Part shown: in pieces, positions 61,168 to 64,000 of the stretch
Layout of the letters: each line of letters starts with the position of its first letter
Position numbering within the stretch: the first letter of the stretch is position 1
Assembly: GCF_005116445.1 (NCBI RefSeq)
Contig: NZ_SWBQ01000004.1
Span: forward strand, 62,001-126,000
Length of the DNA stretch: 64,000 nt
Origin: Pedobacter frigoris
GTDB lineage: Bacteria; Bacteroidota; Bacteroidia; Sphingobacteriales; Sphingobacteriaceae
Direction of reading: 5' to 3'
Notes under the pieces: generated by a model
What the model was told of the DNA's origin: nothing
Database searches by the model: none
Seen by the model: the letters and a program-made list of their open reading frames with translations, nothing else
Translations under genes and position numbers: made by a program

Positions 61168-63027
61168 TTATTCTGATAATTCCAGCCAACGTTCCATTAT
61201 GGAGTCCATTTCGCGGTTTAATTCTTCAATTGATTTCGTGATCGCTTGTATCTCTACATAGTTTGCACTATCAATGCTAAGCAATGACTCTGTTAGCTTT
61301 GCAATTGCTGATTCGATTGCAGGCATTCTTGATTCGAGGTCTTCTAGTTCCTTTTGTTCCTTGTAGCTTAGCTTTTTCGTGACTGATAGAGTAGGAGCAG
61401 GTGCAGGATTTTCTTTCTTTTTCTGCTCTGGCTTTTCCTTGGCTACATCAAGGCTTAGTCTGTATTCCGAATAGTTTCCATTGTAGATGGTTACTTCACC
61501 GTTACCTTCCATAATGAATAATTGTTCACTCATTTTATCTAAAAGGTACCTGTCGTGCGAAACAAGGATCAATACACCAGGGAAGTTTTCCAAAAATTCT
61601 TCCAATACATTTAAGGTGTCGATATCAAGATCATTTGTCGGCTCATCCAAGATTAGAAAGTTTGGATTCTGCATCAAGACTTTCATGAGGTGCAAACGTT
61701 TCTTTTCTCCCCCACTCAATTTCTCGACCATGCCGTGTTGCTTCTTAGGAGGGAAGAGAAACAAAGTCAATAGCTGAGATGCAGAGATGGTTTGACCGTC
61801 GGCCATCTTAATGTATTCTGCGTCTGACTTCACGATATCGATTACTCTTTCTTTTTCGTTGAAGGCTAATCCGCCTTGTTTGTAATAACCATATACGGTA
61901 GTTTCTCCAGTGCTTACATTCCCTTGCTCGGGTTTTAAAAAACCAGTGATGAGATTCAGTAACGTGGATTTTCCAGTTCCATTTTTACCAGCCAATCCAA
62001 TTCTGTCAGCTCTTTTAAATGTATAAGTGAAATCATTGATGATTTTTTTATCATTAAAGGACTGTCCGATGTGGTCAAGTTCAAGAATTTTATTTCCTTG
62101 CCTCGACATTTTGACTTTTAAGGTAATGCTTTGGTTGTCAGTTCTTTGTTTAGTTTTACTGTCTAAGTCGTAAAAAGCATCAATTCTGGCTTGAGATTTA
62201 GTTCCGCGCGCTTGTGGCATACGTCTCATCCATTCTAATTCTTTCTTCAAAAGATTTTTGTTCTTCTGAAATGTACTCTCGTCCGAGGCTTCTCTTTCTG
62301 ATTTCTTCTCGAGGAAGTAAGCATAGTTGCCGTTGTAGTTGTAAATCTTTCCTCGGTCGAGCTCTACAATCGTATTACAGACGTTGTCCAGAAAGTACCT
62401 GTCGTGAGTAACCAAAAGAATGGTCTTGTTTCCTGAAGTCAGTAATTTTTCAAGCCATTCAATCGTGTCAATATCCAAATGATTCGTAGGTTCATCCAGC
62501 ACATAAATCTCCGGATCTTCTATCAGAAGCTTAGCTAACGCAATACGTTTCTTTTGTCCGCCCGATAGAGTATGAATCTTTTGCTGAAGATGATGAATAC
62601 CCATTCTGCTGAGAATGGTTTTAATTTCATGTTCATACTCCCATGCATTGTGTTCGCTTAATTCTTCATATAAACGATTTAATGTTTTCTCATCCGGATT
62701 AGGATCTTCAATTAATTCCTCATACTCTTTGATCAGCTGTTGCTGCTTGTTTTCAAGAGAAAAAATAAAATCGCTGATAGAATATCCATCCGGAAATGAG
62801 GGTTCCTGATCCAGAAACCCAATTTTAACAGATTTATTCTTTACGATTTTGCCCTCTAATGGAGAAAATCTTTCAGCAAGTAATTTTAATAGAGTGCTCT
62901 TCCCGGCTCCATTTATACCTACCAGCGCTACGCGCTGACCAGTTTGTATGCCCAGGGTTAAGTTTTTAAAAAGCCATTCGTCGTGATAAGCATGGCCTAA
63001 GTTTTCGGCTGCAATTAGTGTGCTCAA
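61168..63027 (-). CDS. ABC-F family ATPase (Uup-like)
   Basis: A 619-residue protein with two ABC domains and no membrane part. Walker A motifs are GINGAGKST (about 36-44) and GKNGTGKST (about 350-358); signatures are LSGGQKKRIALAK and LSGGEKKRLHLMK; the linker has the ABC-F helical hairpin. A C-terminal coiled coil (about 545-619) resembles that of Uup. ABC-F proteins act on the ribosome, or in the case of Uup on DNA. The start is TTG at 63027, forced by an in-frame stop just upstream. A -7 box lies upstream at 63065. Confidence 0.9.
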   Translation of the reverse strand: MSTLIAAENLGHAYHDEWLFKNLTLGIQTGQRVALVGINGAGKSTLLKLLAERFSPLEGKIVKNKSVKIGFLDQEPSFPDGYSISDFIFSLENKQQQLIKEYEELIEDPNPDEKTLNRLYEELSEHNAWEYEHEIKTILSRMGIHHLQQKIHTLSGGQKKRIALAKLLIEDPEIYVLDEPTNHLDIDTIEWLEKLLTSGNKTILLVTHDRYFLDNVCNTIVELDRGKIYNYNGNYAYFLEKKSEREASDESTFQKNKNLLKKELEWMRRMPQARGTKSQARIDAFYDLDSKTKQRTDNQSITLKVKMSRQGNKILELDHIGQSFNDKKIINDFTYTFKRADRIGLAGKNGTGKSTLLNLITGFLKPEQGNVSTGETTVYGYYKQGGLAFNEKERVIDIVKSDAEYIKMADGQTISASQLLTLFLFPPKKQHGMVEKLSGGEKKRLHLMKVLMQNPNFLILDEPTNDLDIDTLNVLEEFLENFPGVLILVSHDRYLLDKMSEQLFIMEGNGEVTIYNGNYSEYRLSLDVAKEKPEQKKKENPAPAPTLSVTKKLSYKEQKELEDLESRMPAIESAIAKLTESLLSIDSANYVEIQAITKSIEELNREMDSIMERWLELSE

Positions 63028-63064
63028 AGTCTGTGTTTAACGATATTATATAAGAAACTACCTG

Positions 63065-63072
63065 CAAAAGTA
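63065..63072 (-). promoter_or_regulatory. -7 box of the ABC-F gene
   Basis: TACTTTTG on the minus strand matches TAnnTTTG, about 37 bases before the TTG start. It supports transcription of an ABC-F/mnmG unit across the parS sites. Confidence 0.55.
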
Positions 63073-63160
63073 CGGAATTAATAAAATATAATTTTACCTT
63101 CGATAAAGTGTATTTATATTAAACTTAGTGTAGTTATAGTTAACTGTCGTTGCTTTCTTT

Positions 63161-64000
63161 ATGAATCCCCTAAAATTTATAATCTTAATGGCCGTAATGT
63201 GCTCGTATACAGTGGTTAAGTCTCAAATCCAATCGAGTACTCCTGCAGCTAAAGGAAATATGGCGCTGCATCTGGATGGCGCGGATAATAATCCCTGCAT
63301 TGGAATGGATATCATCAAACCTAGCTGGACAGTAGAAGCGTGGATAAAGGGAAATGATGCTCAATGGAAAGCCATGGAAACGATCATTGGCGCGGGAGAA
63401 TATGGAGATGTTAATGAGGTGGACACGGTGACTATAGGTCTGAAGAATGGCAGGTTATTCAGTGCAAAAGCGGATCTCTATGGCGCAAAAGTATTAGATG
63501 ATAAATGGCACCATGTTGCTTTGAGTAATGATGGAAAGCACAGCCGGTTGTATCTGGACGGGAATCTTATCGCCACTTCAACGGCATCTTTTTCTATACT
63601 TCCAGGAACTATTGGTGCGTACAATAAGAGCGCTAATACTTTCGGCGGATTGATAGATGAGGTTAGAATCTGGGAAAAGGCGCTGTCTGGGGATCTCCTA
63701 AAAAAGTGGGCTTACATGCCATTGAATTCAAAGCACCCTCATTATAAAAGCCTGAAAGCATATTACAATTTTGATGCAATGAGCGACGATGTGTGTATAA
63801 ATCTTGTCGGAAAAGGGCACCAGGCTTATCATATGAGAAATACGAGGCTTGATTATAAAGGAAAATTGCCTTTGGCTAAACTGGCGGCGAACGATAACGG
63901 CTTGTTCAACGTTCCCGTAATAAAAGACCAAATATTTAATGCCGTAAGTATTCAGAGTGAGTGGGATGCCGACCAGGGAAGTAAAAACGACCAGATTCTA
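63161..64000 (+). CDS. Secreted LamG-domain protein (partial)
   Basis: The frame is open to the end of the window, so only the first 280 residues are seen. A signal peptide (about 1-22, core FIILMAVMCSYTVV) is followed by a LamG/concanavalin A-like domain (about 35-185): MALHLDGADN, WTVEAWIKG, DDKWHHVALSNDG, RLYLDGNLIATST and GGLIDEVRIWEKAL are the usual strands. This fold binds carbohydrates or occurs in large cell-surface proteins of Bacteroidota. The rest of the protein, and hence its purpose, lies outside the window. Confidence 0.88.
   Translation, partial: MNPLKFIILMAVMCSYTVVKSQIQSSTPAAKGNMALHLDGADNNPCIGMDIIKPSWTVEAWIKGNDAQWKAMETIIGAGEYGDVNEVDTVTIGLKNGRLFSAKADLYGAKVLDDKWHHVALSNDGKHSRLYLDGNLIATSTASFSILPGTIGAYNKSANTFGGLIDEVRIWEKALSGDLLKKWAYMPLNSKHPHYKSLKAYYNFDAMSDDVCINLVGKGHQAYHMRNTRLDYKGKLPLAKLAANDNGLFNVPVIKDQIFNAVSIQSEWDADQGSKNDQIL

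Noticed and set aside
1..64000. CRISPR arrays, tRNA or rRNA genes, prophage or IS elements
   Set aside because: No spaced direct repeats, no cloverleaf-type sequence, and no integrase or transposase motif was found on reading both strands.

Overview
The window looks like chromosomal DNA of a Bacteroidota bacterium, most probably Sphingobacteriaceae (Pedobacter-like). The basis is sequence content rather than a database match: promoters carry the Bacteroidota -7 box TAnnTTTG, Shine-Dalgarno sites are weak, and Bacteroidota-type families are frequent (a DUF3078-like barrel end, a DUF4397 lipoprotein, an ECF sigma factor paired with a membrane-anchored beta-barrel protein, an Ig-like lipoprotein, a fused ResB/CcsA protein, nDsbD-like secreted proteins). 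Almost everything is core housekeeping DNA. I see no integrase, transposase, prophage, CRISPR array, tRNA or rRNA gene.

Layout. 1-5.6 kb: end of an outer-membrane-type protein, ffh, yifB/comM, a small acidic protein and an ECF sigma / anchored-barrel pair. 5.6-9.9 kb: secreted proteins, including an M48-type metalloprotease whose signal peptide is split off by a -1 frameshift at a T TTA AAA heptamer. 10-16.6 kb: htpG, a three-gene membrane cluster (DUF2157-like), an M16 peptidase and def. 16.6-24.7 kb: a CarboxypepD_reg-like protein, NifU and Mrp Fe-S proteins, an AsmA-like/GT51 transglycosylase, hpt, psd, an MscS channel and a glutamate/leucine-type dehydrogenase. 24.9-28.5 kb: the rpsP-rimM-trmD-rplS ribosomal cluster, interrupted between trmD and rplS by three small HTH genes around a palindrome-rich divergent promoter region. 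28.6-37.3 kb: YbjQ, pfkA, nDsbD-like protein, birA, rsfS, ftsH, an LUD protein, a KAS III-like enzyme and a TPR protein. 37.3-47 kb: zinc-ribbon protein, Nif3, TM2 and DUF2752 proteins, mfd and the cytochrome c maturation fusion. 47-52.5 kb: cdsA, a CPBP protease, dus, apaG, a YugP-like peptidase and rmuC. 52.5-64 kb: thiL between two unrelated palindromic repeats, divergent nadA/nadB, a gamma carbonic anhydrase, an Ig-like lipoprotein, mnmG, an inverted pair of parS sites, an ABC-F ATPase and a partial LamG protein.

How the genes connect. Several groups serve one process: SRP targeting and quality control (ffh, ftsH, htpG), ribosome and tRNA maturation (rpsP, rimM, trmD, rplS, rsfS, def, mnmG, dus), Fe-S assembly (NifU, Mrp) and an Fe-S user (nadA), NAD synthesis (nadA, nadB), phospholipid synthesis (cdsA, psd), and DNA repair or recombination (mfd, rmuC). 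Two parS sites next to mnmG suggest an origin-proximal location.

The points most worth a second look are the HTH regulatory cassette inside the ribosomal protein cluster, the frameshifted M48 protease, the parS pair, -7 boxes only 4-7 bases from start codons that imply leaderless mRNAs, and the palindromic repeats flanking thiL.
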